This document shows, one piece after another, positions 1 through 9,886 of a stretch of 64,000 bases of DNA (within the stretch, counting starts at the first letter, position 1; every line of letters begins with the position of its first letter). The notes under the pieces are model-generated. The model did no database searches. It was not told where the DNA came from and was given only the letters and a program-made list of their open reading frames with translations. Position numbers and translations under genes: made by a program. Source of the DNA: Adiantum capillus-veneris (Eukaryota > Streptophyta > Polypodiopsida > Polypodiales > Pteridaceae); assembly GCA_014529385.2 (NCBI GenBank), contig CM043942.1:18923991-18987990 (forward strand). Direction: 5' to 3'.

Positions 1-150
1 TACGAGACGTCATGTGACTGAGAGGCACCTGAATCCACATACCAAACATCATCTTGGGTGGAATTCTCTGCAGTCATTGTATTCATTACATGCTGCATAA
101 CAAACATGCGCTCGTTTTTGCTATTGAGGCGGTCCGGGGCGGGCAACAAG
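1..150 (-). pseudogene. Ty1/copia polyprotein fragment (protease start), cut by the window edge
   Basis: Read on the minus strand, positions 47 to about 3 give VWYVDSGAS followed by QSH. This is the aspartic-protease motif (DSGA) of copia polyproteins. The frame stays open upstream to about 150 (MNTMTAENSTQDD before the motif), which fits the Gag-protease linker. No zinc knuckle is visible further upstream, and a Q replaces the usual residue before H. The rest of pol would lie outside the window. It could belong to the older minus-strand copia whose gag is at 2688-9306, but about 2.5 kb of unrelated sequence lies between, so this is not shown. Confidence 0.55.
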
Positions 151-399
151 AGAGGCGACCTCGAAACACCCCTCAAGGCTCCCGTGCTGCTCAATTGGGG
201 CTGGGGCAACCACAAGCACAACACAACAACAAACCCACAGCCAAACCCAAACAAGATAGGGGCACCACCTAGTTATGGTATGCGAACTAGGACGCAAGAG
301 AGATTTTGGCACAACCAAGAAGATGCACCACACAACACACACAAACAACCTCACACCAAGACACACACCAACTGGACCAGAGAGAGCTAGAGCAAAGGG

Positions 400-1000
400 A
401 AGAGAGAGAGAAAAGGATCTTGCGTAATACCTTATTTGTGACTTGCAAATGGAGATGGTTCGTTATGATGCTATTGTAGAACTTGTATAAAACTCACTCA
501 ATGCTTAGTGATTGCTAAACATTGCCAAAACACACACACATTGTCTTAGGGTGTGGGAGACCTCTCACCACAATACCCTCTTACAATGGACACAAAACTG
601 GCAATGAAAAACACACTAAAACACTTTCTAAAATCAAGATCAACTGATAAAAACTCAAAATACACAAGTCACCTTGAATTCACCAAACCGTATTGCACAA
701 ATGGAAGGACGAAGATTTGAACGTCGAATCACGTCTTTGATGCACCAAACCTCAATTTATTGATGATGAAGGAGCATGTACAATAGTGGTTTTGAGATTT
801 GTGGAACTCACGCTCTCTCACTTGCAATGTGTAGCTTGAAAGCTTCTCTCACACCAAGAGTGAAGCTCACAAGTGGTTGCTACACCTAAGTCTCTCCTCA
901 CGCATAGAGTGTTGGGGTGTTGTGTGAGATGTTGGAGGTTGTTTTACAAGAAGGAGAGGGGCCTATTTATAGGTTGGAGACCCCTCATAAAGATTATTGG
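400..1000 (-). promoter_or_regulatory. LTR-like non-coding block with minus-strand TATA box and poly(A) signal
   Basis: No coding region is supported. The minus strand carries a good TATA box (CCTATAAATAGG, about 962-974) and, about 210 bases further in that direction, an AATAAA (about 757-762). This U3/R-like order is what a solo or decayed LTR would show. TG/CA ends and a target duplication could not be fixed, so the boundaries are approximate. Confidence 0.3.
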
Positions 1001-2687
1001 AAATCCTAATTTACAAGCTAACAAATCAGGATTATGAATTTTTTGAATATCAAAACATTGCGGGCCTTCTTTGTCTGCTTGAGTCATGGGTGTGGGCTCA
1101 AAAGAGAGCATTATTGATGGTAAATAAGGTGAAAGTCAGTAAGGAGAGAGAAAGAGAGAGAGAGAGAGTGTGTTACTATACACATGTCTTGAGGTGAGGT
1201 GTCTTTTATGGTTAGGTCAATGCTATTTTGTGTTAGCATGTTAGTCGTTAGTAATCACTAGAAAGTTAATGCTACATTTACAATGGGTAGAGTGAGTTGA
1301 TTTGATGAAGGAAGAGGGGTGAATTAAAAGAGAATCATTGAGATAGTGAAGCTTTGAAGAAGCTTGAACTCACTTGTGTAGGTTCTCAAAATGACTATCG
1401 ATCTTCTTCTTCGTCTTCTCTTCTTTATGCCACCGCCGCCAAGGTTGATCATCGTGATGAAAATGGTAATTCCGTTGATGAGATCTTTTGATTGGCAGAG
1501 GTTAAGCATGGTACACATGCTGAATTTATGTATATATATAAGGGGTAAGATGGAATTGTACTTTGGAGATAATAGAGAGAGGCATAGAGATGGTGTATGT
1601 ACATGGAGAGCTCATATGAGAGCTATGGGAGTAAGTGGGGAGGTTAATGGTGAAGAAGGTGAGAGAAACCATTGAAGGTGCAGGTTTGAGTGAGGGATTG
1701 AGAGAAATGTGTGTGTGTGTGTGTGTAGAAGTGTGGAAAGAGGTGAGAGAAGACTATGGGCTACTTGTGAGAAAAGTGGGCAGACTGGGGTCCACTAAAA
1801 AAATCATAGCTCACAGCTGGTAGCTCCAAAAATCATGAAAAAATTTGGGGTGATTATTCAGAGCGTGGGCTACATTTTCTCTTTTGACCACCGCTCCAAA
1901 TTCAGAGTGGAGATAGGTGCCAAAATTCTCACCAAAAAGCCTGTTTTTTAGGCCTGCAAAAGTCTTTTAGTGGTCCCCTCCTTTGTTGAATTTGTACAAT
2001 GCATCCAAGAGTGAGCCCCTCCTTTGTCATATTATAATACAAAGCATTCAAGTTGCCCTTGACCCATGCATGGAGGAGGATTATTGGTGAAATAAGGAAT
2101 ATATACATGGTGGGACTAGTGTATGGACTATTCATGGACTTTAGCTCAATGAGCACATGGTGTTAGAATAATGAGTAAAAATAATAATAAAAATATGGAG
2201 GAGTTATGGATATGGAAAGATATTGGAATCATATGATATGGTCCCTCCTTGAATTATTCTGGGTGAAAGAGGAAAAGGTATGCAAGTAAATAATATAATA
2301 AAAGTAACCAATGAGTAGAAATCAATTTTTTGTTTTCACGAGGGTGAGGGTGAAAATGTGGGAGTGATTTGTATAAAGGAAAAATATGAGGTTAGAGTAT
2401 GTTCATATTGGCAAAAAATATAATTATGGTGTAAGAGGATGAAAGAAGGTGTACATAGGTTTAATAAAACACACACCTAAGTAGAAATATTTAAATAAAA
2501 TACCAAAATAATTATAAAAAATCTCTATATTTAGGCCATATATACAATGAAATATTTACACACAAAGAGGCCATAATATACTTTTATTTTTTATTTTTTT
2601 TATTTTTTTTGGCTCACCTAGCCCAGTGACTAGCTAGCTGAGGGTTTTTTAAGAAGATATGGAAAAAGTCCCCTAATTTACACACGC
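1001..2687. other. AT-rich non-coding stretch
   Basis: No gene is supported. The stretch holds short GA (about 1142-1168) and GT (about 1709-1727) microsatellites, T/A-rich runs around 2580-2612 and no recognisable protein similarity in any frame. Open frames here are short and overlap low-complexity DNA. Confidence 0.6.
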
Positions 2688-3047
2688 CTATTTACAGTGA
2701 AATGGTAGGGATAGCCATAGTGTTTGGGTGAATTTGGTAGGGTGGAGTAACTTAGTATGGCAATTATGGAGAGCCGAAAAACGGCTATCACTATCATATG
2801 CATCTCTGCTAGTAGATGCATAGTTGCCCTGTTCTCTCTTTCCACTTGCTTTTCCCTTTGGACAGTCACGTGACATGTGACCTCTTTCACCACAAGTCCA
2901 ACATTCTCTGCTATCTGAAGTATGTTGCTGCCTGCTTGATCCTGCACCACGACCTCTTTGACTCCCCCTGCCTTGAGACTGGTTTCCCCTGCCACCTGTA
3001 TTGTTTTGATTTGATTGACCTTCCAGAATTTGGCCCCTGCAACCCCT
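2688..3047 (-). pseudogene. gag: Copia gag, 3' part with zinc knuckle (split by the 3048-8617 element)
   Basis: On the minus strand this block encodes a Gly/Arg/Gln-rich linker, then CWTCGERGHMSRDC (a complete CX2CX4HX4C zinc knuckle), then a Ser/Asp-rich tail ending in a stop at 2688. The 5' part of the same gag lies at 8618-9306. If the intervening element and one copy of its CCCCT duplication are ignored, the reading frame passes from one part to the other without a shift, so this was one ORF before the insertion. A protease does not follow in frame: the ORF stops about 40 codons after the knuckle. The older element is therefore gag-only or truncated here. Confidence 0.8.
3043..3047. repeat. 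Target-site duplication, left copy (CCCCT)
   Basis: CCCCT immediately precedes the TG of the left LTR and recurs right after the CA of the right LTR at 8618-8622. A 5-bp duplication is normal for copia integrase. Confidence 0.9.
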
Positions 3048-3274
3048 TGTTGGGATTAAAGCCCAAGTGGCCTCTTATGCGGATATGGCCGGCCGCCCGC
3101 CTAACTCACTTACCTCTAACTCTTTGTATATACTAACATATTCTTTGTGAATACTAAGGAATTGGGAGATAACCCTTCTAACAGATCTCTGCGTACTGTG
3201 TACTGTGTAAGCTCACTGTGTGTGTGTGTGTGAGAGAGAGAGAGAGTCGACCCACGCTCCGCTCCGCGACTTCA
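3048..3274 (+). repeat. Left LTR of the young copia
   Basis: It starts TGTTGGGATT and ends GACTTCA. It contains a TATATA-like stretch near 3126-3133 and a (GT)n(GA)n tract at about 3218-3246 close to its 3' end. It is identical in length and sequence to 8391-8617. Confidence 0.95.
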
Positions 3275-3276
3275 AT

Positions 3277-3288
3277 TGGTATCAGAGC
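3277..3288 (+). other. Primer binding site, initiator-Met tRNA type
   Basis: TGGTATCAGAGC begins two bases after the left LTR. It is complementary to the 3' end of plant initiator methionine tRNA, the usual copia primer. Confidence 0.9.
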
Positions 3289-4331
3289 CTTGGTTCAGTG
3301 CGGATTTGCGCAATCGCGCGCGCGCGCACTTTTCCGGCAGATTCTGGATCCGGAGTTCGAAAATTCACACTCGGCGTTCCGGGAGCGTTTCCAGCAGGCG
3401 ACCTGGAGTTTTACCCCCCTTTCGAAGCCGTTTATGCCCTCAGAATTTCGTTCTGAGCACTACAGCAGAAGATAGATTTCAGCCGCAAAGAAATCCGTCT
3501 TGTGTAGATTGGCAAGCAGGAGGTGGTCGACATCAATATCGACATCGACATACATCACTTATTCGTCTTCAGAGCATCATCTATAGACCAGGTACACATA
3601 TATATCATCAGATATATATATTGCAGTCTGCATTGCTACTTCTTGTGCTTGCCAGGTTCCAGGGGAGGTGTGGCCATACGACGGCTTGACACCACTGGCA
3701 TGTATTGCAGATTGATGTATTGTGATTGTGGGTCTGCTAGTTGTGAGTCACGCTAGCAGACAGACCGCCGCAGTGGTCATAGGACAGTGATTGGTCTATT
3801 ATAGGATGTATGCTAGTTCTGGGCAGTTTGCTGAGCCATCTGAGAGGGTCGTGTGTGAGGTTTTTTGAAGCCAAGCACTGGGGGCTGGGTTACCCAGTGT
3901 GAGGTGGATTAGGTTGCTGGAGTTCCCCTCTACACGCATCTTCTTCGACGACTTTTATCCCTTAGGATGTATGACTTTGTGTAGACACTGGATTGCATCT
4001 TATGCGTCAGGCCGTTGAGGCATTGTTCAGAGTTCAGTCTTGAGACAGATACAGGTTCTGTCATCGCCCAGAGAGGAGACAGTGTATGCTTACAGGACAG
4101 CATATTACAGGGATTTTTTAGATTTGTCATTGGTCAGCTATTTATGATTGTTTCTTGAGCTATCTTTTGGTTCCCAGAGCTCAGTTTACAGGGGAGACTC
4201 TGTCAAAAATTTTCAAAATACTGACAGTTCCTGAGGAGAGGTGTTCAGCTTGTTGATTACAGCTTGTTTACTGTGTACAGAGACCAGTTTACAGGGGAAA
4301 CTCTGCCGGATTTTTCTCAGGAGTAAACAGT
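3289..4331 (+). other. Long untranslated leader of the young copia
   Basis: About 1.04 kb separate the primer site from the gag-pol ATG; short ORFs here have no recognisable product. Near the end, two related segments (about 4182-4205 and 4284-4307), each containing CAGTTTACAGGGGA, form an imperfect direct repeat. Its role is unknown. Confidence 0.6.
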
Positions 4332-7300
4332 TTGGCAGATATGGCATCTTCTCAAAGTGAGACTCTTTACAACATAAAGAAGCTGGATGGCACAAACTTT
4401 CCATTCTGGAAGAAGCAGATTTGGCAGGTTTTGGTGCAGAAAAAACAAGTGAAGCCACTGAAGCTCAAAGGGGAGAGACCAGAATTTATGGCTCAAGATG
4501 AGTGGGAAGAGCTTGACGAGTTAGCTTGTTCCACAATCATGCTGACACTGGCAGAAAATGTTTACTTCAACGTAGCAGAAGAGACTACAGCGTATGGCGT
4601 ATGGCAAAAGCTATGTGATATGTACGAGAAACAAAGTGCTGCTTCTCAGATTTACTGGCTCAAGAAATTGGTGGATTTGAAGATGAAGGAAGGGACAGCC
4701 ATGTCAAATCATCTGAATGAATTTCACTCAATTTTCAGCCAGTTAACAGCACAGGAGATAGTCTTTCCAGATTCAGTGAAGGCTATGTTTCTCTTAATCA
4801 CTTTGCCAGACAGTTGGGATACTTTTCGTACAGCGTTAAGTAATTCTGTCGCGCCAGAAGGTCTTACAAGTGCCAATGTAGAAGGCAGCTTGCTCACAGA
4901 GGAAGTGAACAGGAAGAACATTGACAAAGGCAAAGGCAATAGTGCTTTGGTCGTTCGAGGGAGACAACAGTTTAAAGAGAAGAAGGGTAAGAAGGCACAA
5001 AACCGAAGTAAGTCTCGTGATTCGAAGTCAAAGGATGACATAGAATGCTACCATTGTGGCAAGAAGGGTCACATGAAGCGAGACTGTACGAAGTGGAAAC
5101 AAGAAAAAGGCAAAACAAAGAGTTCTGAGCAAGATGAAAAGAAGAGTTCAGTGAAGATTGAAGAGGTGAATGTCACAGGATCTGGTTCAGACAGTGTTTC
5201 TGGTATAGCAGCTGGTGACATCTTCCTTACAAGCAATCTTGATTCTGTTTTCTTGACTGCAGAGGATGGACATGCTATGAGTGATTGGATTATCGACTCA
5301 GGGGCATCTTTACATGTTTCTCCGCACAAAGAGTGGTTTACATCATATGTGGCTACTAAAGATTATGTCAGACTTGGCAATGAGCAGGTTTGTGACATAC
5401 TTGGAGTGGGAGATGTGCAGTTGAAGTTTCAGAATGGCTCTTCTTTATGGCTCAAGAGTGTCAGACATGTTCCAGCAATCCGAAAGAGCTTGATTAGTAC
5501 AGGGAAGTTGGATGATGCGGGTTATGTGACAGTTTTTGGGAACAACGCTTGGAAGATCTCCAAAGGTTCGATGACTCTAGCACATGGCAGCAAGTCAGGA
5601 ACTCTGTACACTTTACATGTTTCAGAGGTTAAAAACCATGTAATTAATGTGATTGAGCAGCCAAGTGTGTCACTGTGGCATCGTAGGTTGGGACATATGT
5701 CAAAAAGAGGAATGGAAATACTTTCTCATTATGATTATTTGCCTGGCTTTTCATTTCAAGATTTCGAGTTTTGTGAGCATTGTGTTTATGGTAAGCAAAC
5801 ACAGGAACCGCACAGATCAAAGAGGAATCGTAGGGACGAACGGTTAGCTCTTGTACACAGTGACCTATGCGGACTAATGCCTAGTTTGTCACTAGGGGGA
5901 GCAGCGTACTTTTGTACATTCATAGATGACTATTCTCGCAAAGTATGGGTTTACTTCTTGAAGCACAAGGATGAGGTGCTCAAGGTCTTTAAGACATTCT
6001 TGCAGCTGGTGGAGAATCAGAGTGGTCAGAAGCTGAAGTGCTTGAGAACTGACAATGGTGGAGAGTACGTTTCCAAAGCTTTTCAAGACTTTTGTGAAGC
6101 AAAAGGGATTAAGCGGGAACTTACTGCACCATATAATCCTTCACAGAATGGGGTTGCAGAACGTATGAATAGGACCATACAAGAGAAGGTCAGAAGCATG
6201 TCGTCAAATGCTGAGTTGCCTGATGGATTTTGGGCGGAAGCAGTGGCTACAGCAGTCCATTTGATCAACAGGTCTCCTAGTAGGGTTCTGGATAAGAGTG
6301 CAGTGGCCGAGATGCTATGGACAGGCAAGGCACCTTCGTATAAGCATCTCAGAGTCTTTGGTTGTGAAGCTTATAGCCATATTCCTAAAGAGTTCAGAAA
6401 TAAGTTAGAACCAAAGAGCAAGAAGTGTATATTTCTTGGCTACGGAGAATCGGGCGAGATGGGTTACCGGCTTTGGGATCCTGAGTCCAGAAAGCTTATT
6501 CGTAGCAATGATGTGCATTTCAATGAAGCCAAGTTTCACGCTAAGCCAGAGAAGACAGAGGAGATCAGAAGAGTTGTCTTCAGGGAAGATGGACCTAGTG
6601 CTAGCACATCAAGACAGCATGGTCAGGCTCAGGAACAGCCTATAGTGGCTAGAGAGGCAGAATCAGTTGTGGTGAGACGTTCTGAGCGTGTCTCCAAACC
6701 ACCTGATCGTTATGTGCCATCTCTAAATTATGTCATGCTCACAGATTGCGGAGAACCATCTTGTTACAAGGAAGCATTACAAGTGGTTGACTCGAAAAAA
6801 TGGCAGTTGGCCATGCAGTCAGAGATGACAGCTCTGCATAAAAACCAGACATGGAAGTTGGTTAAATTACCACAGGGCAAAAAGGCTCTACCTTGTAAAT
6901 GGGTTTACAGGTATAAGATCACCGCTCATGATAGTCAGCCGAAGTACAAAGCAAGGCTTGTTGCCAAGGGCTTTAAGCAAGAACAAGGCATTGACTTTGA
7001 TGAAGTCTTCTCTCCAGTGGTCAAGATGACTACATTGAGATGCTTTCTTGCATTGGTTGCTATATTGGATTTGGTGTTGCACCAAATGGATGTCAAGACA
7101 GCGTTCTTGCATGGTGATTTAGATGTGGAAATTTACATGCAGCAGCCAGAAGGGTTTGTTGAGAAAGGCATGGAACATTTGGTATGCCAGTTGTTAAAGA
7201 GTCTTTATGGCTTAAAACAATCACCGAGGGCATGGTACCATAAGTTCCATCAGTTTATGCTTTCTCAAGGCTACAAACGTAGTGAGTTCGATCACTATCT

Positions 7301-8306
7301 ATATACAAAGAAGGCTAAGGATGGCAGTTGGCTGATCCTTATTTTGTATGTGGATGACATGTTGATTGCTGGCAAACACTTGGAAGAAATTTCAGCTTTG
7401 AAGTCAAAGATGGCAAAATCGTTTGACATGAAAGACATGGGTGAGGCAAGTCATATACTTGGTATGCGCATTGAGAGAGACAGATCAAAGAAGTTGATTT
7501 GGTTATCTCAAACCGAGTATATTGACAAGGTTTTGCCACGTTTCAATATGGAGAAGGGAAAGGCATTGAGTGTTCCATTGCCACCATATGTGAAACTTAG
7601 CAAACAAGATTGTCCTGTGTCTGAGGAAGAAAAGGCTGAAATGGATAAGATTCCATATGCGTCTGCAGTGGGTAGTTTGATGTATGCAATGATTGCTACA
7701 CGTCCGGATATTGCATTTGCAGTGGGAGTGGTTAGCAGATATATGTCAAATCCCGGCAAGAAACATTGGGAGGCAGTGAAAGGTATCATGAGATACTTAA
7801 AACATACAAAGAGTATGCGCATATGCTATGGTAGTCAGGATTTGAGTGTCAGAGGATACACTGACTCAGATTATGCAGGAGACTTGGATAAGAGGAGATC
7901 TACATCAGGCTATGTCTTTACATTGGCTGGAGGTGCCATATCATGGCGATCTCGATTACAAGATTGTGTTACGCAGTCTACTACAGAAGCTGAGTATGTT
8001 GCAGCAAATGAGGCATGCAAAGAAGCTATTTGGCTTGGTAGATTGGTTGCAGACTTGGGAATCAATGCAGATATGCCAGAGTTATATTGTGATAGTCAAA
8101 GTGCTATACAATTGGCAAAGAATCCAGTGTTCCATTCGAAGACTAAGCATATTGATGTGAAGTATCACTTCATTAGGGAAGTACTTGAAGACAAGCAGAT
8201 ACAACTGCTGAAGATCCACACCAAGGACAATCCTGCTGATCTACTCACAAAGGGACTTCCAGGAGAGGGCTTTGTGCATTGTCGTGAGTTATTGGGCATT
8301 GGATAG
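4332..8306 (+). CDS. gag-pol: Ty1/copia Gag-Pol polyprotein
   Basis: A 1324-residue single ORF, normal length for plant copia. In order: a UBN2-type Gag region (about 1-230); zinc knuckle CYHCGKKGHMKRDC (about 239-252); protease IIDSGASLHV (about 320); integrase with the HHCC finger (LWHRRLGHM and CEHC, about 448-495) and core residues in HSDLCG, TDNGGEY and the E of GVAERMNRT; RT with YVDD (about 1006-1009); RNase H with YTDSDYAGD and STTEAEYVA (about 1175 and 1215). No stop or shift is seen and all catalytic motifs read intact. The product should make virus-like particles, copy the RNA and integrate the cDNA. The ATG chosen is the first in frame after an upstream stop; a second Met two codons later is also possible. 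Separate control of Gag and Pol levels is not visible. Confidence 0.97.
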   Translation: MADMASSQSETLYNIKKLDGTNFPFWKKQIWQVLVQKKQVKPLKLKGERPEFMAQDEWEELDELACSTIMLTLAENVYFNVAEETTAYGVWQKLCDMYEKQSAASQIYWLKKLVDLKMKEGTAMSNHLNEFHSIFSQLTAQEIVFPDSVKAMFLLITLPDSWDTFRTALSNSVAPEGLTSANVEGSLLTEEVNRKNIDKGKGNSALVVRGRQQFKEKKGKKAQNRSKSRDSKSKDDIECYHCGKKGHMKRDCTKWKQEKGKTKSSEQDEKKSSVKIEEVNVTGSGSDSVSGIAAGDIFLTSNLDSVFLTAEDGHAMSDWIIDSGASLHVSPHKEWFTSYVATKDYVRLGNEQVCDILGVGDVQLKFQNGSSLWLKSVRHVPAIRKSLISTGKLDDAGYVTVFGNNAWKISKGSMTLAHGSKSGTLYTLHVSEVKNHVINVIEQPSVSLWHRRLGHMSKRGMEILSHYDYLPGFSFQDFEFCEHCVYGKQTQEPHRSKRNRRDERLALVHSDLCGLMPSLSLGGAAYFCTFIDDYSRKVWVYFLKHKDEVLKVFKTFLQLVENQSGQKLKCLRTDNGGEYVSKAFQDFCEAKGIKRELTAPYNPSQNGVAERMNRTIQEKVRSMSSNAELPDGFWAEAVATAVHLINRSPSRVLDKSAVAEMLWTGKAPSYKHLRVFGCEAYSHIPKEFRNKLEPKSKKCIFLGYGESGEMGYRLWDPESRKLIRSNDVHFNEAKFHAKPEKTEEIRRVVFREDGPSASTSRQHGQAQEQPIVAREAESVVVRRSERVSKPPDRYVPSLNYVMLTDCGEPSCYKEALQVVDSKKWQLAMQSEMTALHKNQTWKLVKLPQGKKALPCKWVYRYKITAHDSQPKYKARLVAKGFKQEQGIDFDEVFSPVVKMTTLRCFLALVAILDLVLHQMDVKTAFLHGDLDVEIYMQQPEGFVEKGMEHLVCQLLKSLYGLKQSPRAWYHKFHQFMLSQGYKRSEFDHYLYTKKAKDGSWLILILYVDDMLIAGKHLEEISALKSKMAKSFDMKDMGEASHILGMRIERDRSKKLIWLSQTEYIDKVLPRFNMEKGKALSVPLPPYVKLSKQDCPVSEEEKAEMDKIPYASAVGSLMYAMIATRPDIAFAVGVVSRYMSNPGKKHWEAVKGIMRYLKHTKSMRICYGSQDLSVRGYTDSDYAGDLDKRRSTSGYVFTLAGGAISWRSRLQDCVTQSTTEAEYVAANEACKEAIWLGRLVADLGINADMPELYCDSQSAIQLAKNPVFHSKTKHIDVKYHFIREVLEDKQIQLLKIHTKDNPADLLTKGLPGEGFVHCRELLGIG

Positions 8307-8380
8307 ATGGCAGCCATGTAAATCTTTGTACATTTATGTTCATAGATTTACAGTTACTTAAAGTGCCACATTGGACTTTA

Positions 8381-8389
8381 AGTGGGAGG
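8381..8389 (+). other. Polypurine tract
   Basis: AGTGGGAGG ends one base before the right LTR, the expected place for the plus-strand DNA primer of a copia element. Confidence 0.8.
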
Positions 8390-8390
8390 T

Positions 8391-8617
8391 TGTTGGGATT
8401 AAAGCCCAAGTGGCCTCTTATGCGGATATGGCCGGCCGCCCGCCTAACTCACTTACCTCTAACTCTTTGTATATACTAACATATTCTTTGTGAATACTAA
8501 GGAATTGGGAGATAACCCTTCTAACAGATCTCTGCGTACTGTGTACTGTGTAAGCTCACTGTGTGTGTGTGTGTGAGAGAGAGAGAGAGTCGACCCACGC
8601 TCCGCTCCGCGACTTCA
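8391..8617 (+). repeat. Right LTR of the young copia
   Basis: 227 bp, identical by eye to 3048-3274, followed by the second CCCCT target copy (8618-8622). Confidence 0.95.
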
Positions 8618-9306
8618 CCCCTTGGGCCTCGGCCACGACCTCTACCTCTACCTCTGTTGGAGTTAGAATAGAAGGCCTGTTCAGAATTATTTCTGCCATG
8701 AGAAGAAGATGTGTCAAGGTTCTTCTCCTCAAGAATAAGCATAGAAATCAAATCTTGGAACACGGGGATGTCGTCTCTTGTATTCATGGAAGACCTAAAA
8801 TGTACATACTCATCTCCTAAACCATCCAAGCATGCACGGACAATGTCATCGTCTTCCACTGAGACTTTAATAGATCCAAGAGCCTCAATGATACTCTTGA
8901 TCTTCAAGGCATAATCATTGATTGAGAGGTTGTTCCTCTTAACCTGATTTAGCTCCGACTTTAGTTGAAGATTCCTGGCCTTGGTGTTCACCTCGAACAC
9001 TCTGCCTAAGTTTCTCCATGCAATGGCGGGGGTTTCAGCATCCTGTAGATAGCCCATCATGCCATCTGTGATGCTCATAGAAAGCCAATACATCACTTTG
9101 CTCTGGCCTTGTTGCCAGTCCCTCAAAGCTTTCCTTTGTTCTACTGTAGCATTTGCCTCGGGAATCTCTGGTTCCTTTTCATTGTCTCCTTCTACATAGT
9201 CCCAATAACCTTTTCCTTTTAGGAAATTTGTTATTCTGAAATTCCATGCAGGGTAGTTATTTTTCTCAAGCTTCTCAGTAACAATCTGACTGAAACCGTC
9301 AGACAT
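8618..9306 (-). pseudogene. gag: Copia gag, 5' part (older minus-strand element)
   Basis: Starting from ATG at 9306 (MSDGFSQIVTEKLEKNNYPAW) the minus strand encodes a UBN2-type copia Gag: a YPAWNFRI start, WLSMSITDGMMGYL, a repeat-like helical middle and a terminal RGRGRGRG tract. It runs directly into the young copia at 8618. The missing C-terminal end with its zinc knuckle is at 2688-3047 and is in frame with this part. Codons up to 8618 show no stop or shift, so the gag was open when the young element inserted. After the junction the reading frame runs into LTR sequence and is meaningless. Confidence 0.85.
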
Positions 9307-9592
9307 CTTGAAGCACTAAGACAAAATAGCTGCAATTTACAAAAACCTGCAAATTTGCTGAACCTGCTATTGTGGTACCTGTAATGCTTTCTACACTCAA
9401 CGAGTGTCCACAATCAAGCGTACATACAACCACTGTACTTGTACAGTAAATCTCTGTATACTGCACTTTGGAGACCTGTTCAAAAACTTGTGAGAAAAAC
9501 CCCTAAAATTTTTTGGTCGTGGATTGCGAACGAAGGGATTGTGATGCTCTTGCTCTCTTAGCCTCTCTTGCCTGCACCAGGCTCTGATACCA
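9307..9592 (-). other. Leader and primer binding site of the older copia
   Basis: The minus strand shows TGGTATCAGAGCC (plus-strand 9580-9592), the initiator-Met tRNA primer site, directly after an LTR end. A leader of about 270 bases then leads to the gag ATG at 9306. No other feature is seen. Confidence 0.75.
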
Positions 9593-9730
9593 TGTAAAGA
9601 ATGAGGATGCAAGAGAGTTACACAAGACAAGCACAAAGCACATAGAGATGGAAAGCTTCTTCTTCTTCTTCACAGAAAAGAGAGTACAAAATGACTAAGT
9701 GCTAAAGCTGAAAAGTAGCACATATGTACA
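9593..9730 (-). repeat. 138-bp LTR of the older copia (5' LTR on the minus strand)
   Basis: The inner edge (9593) is fixed by the primer site. The outer edge at 9730 is inferred from the TG/CA rule: the minus strand begins TGTACATATG and ends TTTACA. A 138-bp copia LTR is short but within the known range. No second copy was found in the window, so the outer edge is provisional. Confidence 0.55.
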
Positions 9731-9886
9731 TGCGGTCACTAAGTGTGAACTTGCTAGAAGCGTACTAGGCTGGCACTATAAGTGTAGTCCATCTGTAGAA
9801 TCACTGGCAGAGATCCTCCGTGTCGGTCACCTAACGCGCCAGTGAGTAAATGCCGTAAGCGGCCAAGACCCGTAGTGGATGCCAGC

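Larger units (their letters stand above)
3048..8617 (+). mobile_element. Full-length Ty1/copia LTR retrotransposon (5570 bp)
   Basis: The element has 227-bp LTRs (TG...CA), an initiator-Met tRNA primer site directly after the left LTR, a single uninterrupted gag-pol ORF in copia order (gag, protease, integrase, RT, RNase H), a polypurine tract directly before the right LTR and a CCCCT target duplication. By eye the two LTRs are identical at every position, including their GT/GA dinucleotide tract. That indicates very recent insertion and a possibly autonomous copy. It lies antisense inside the gag of another copia. Lineage (Tork/TNT1-like) is inferred from overall look only. Confidence 0.97.

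Noticed and set aside
1391-1823. Open frames near 1.4-1.8 kb as small genes
   Set aside because: Short, overlapping microsatellite (GTGTGT, GAGAGA), with no family resemblance or splice context.
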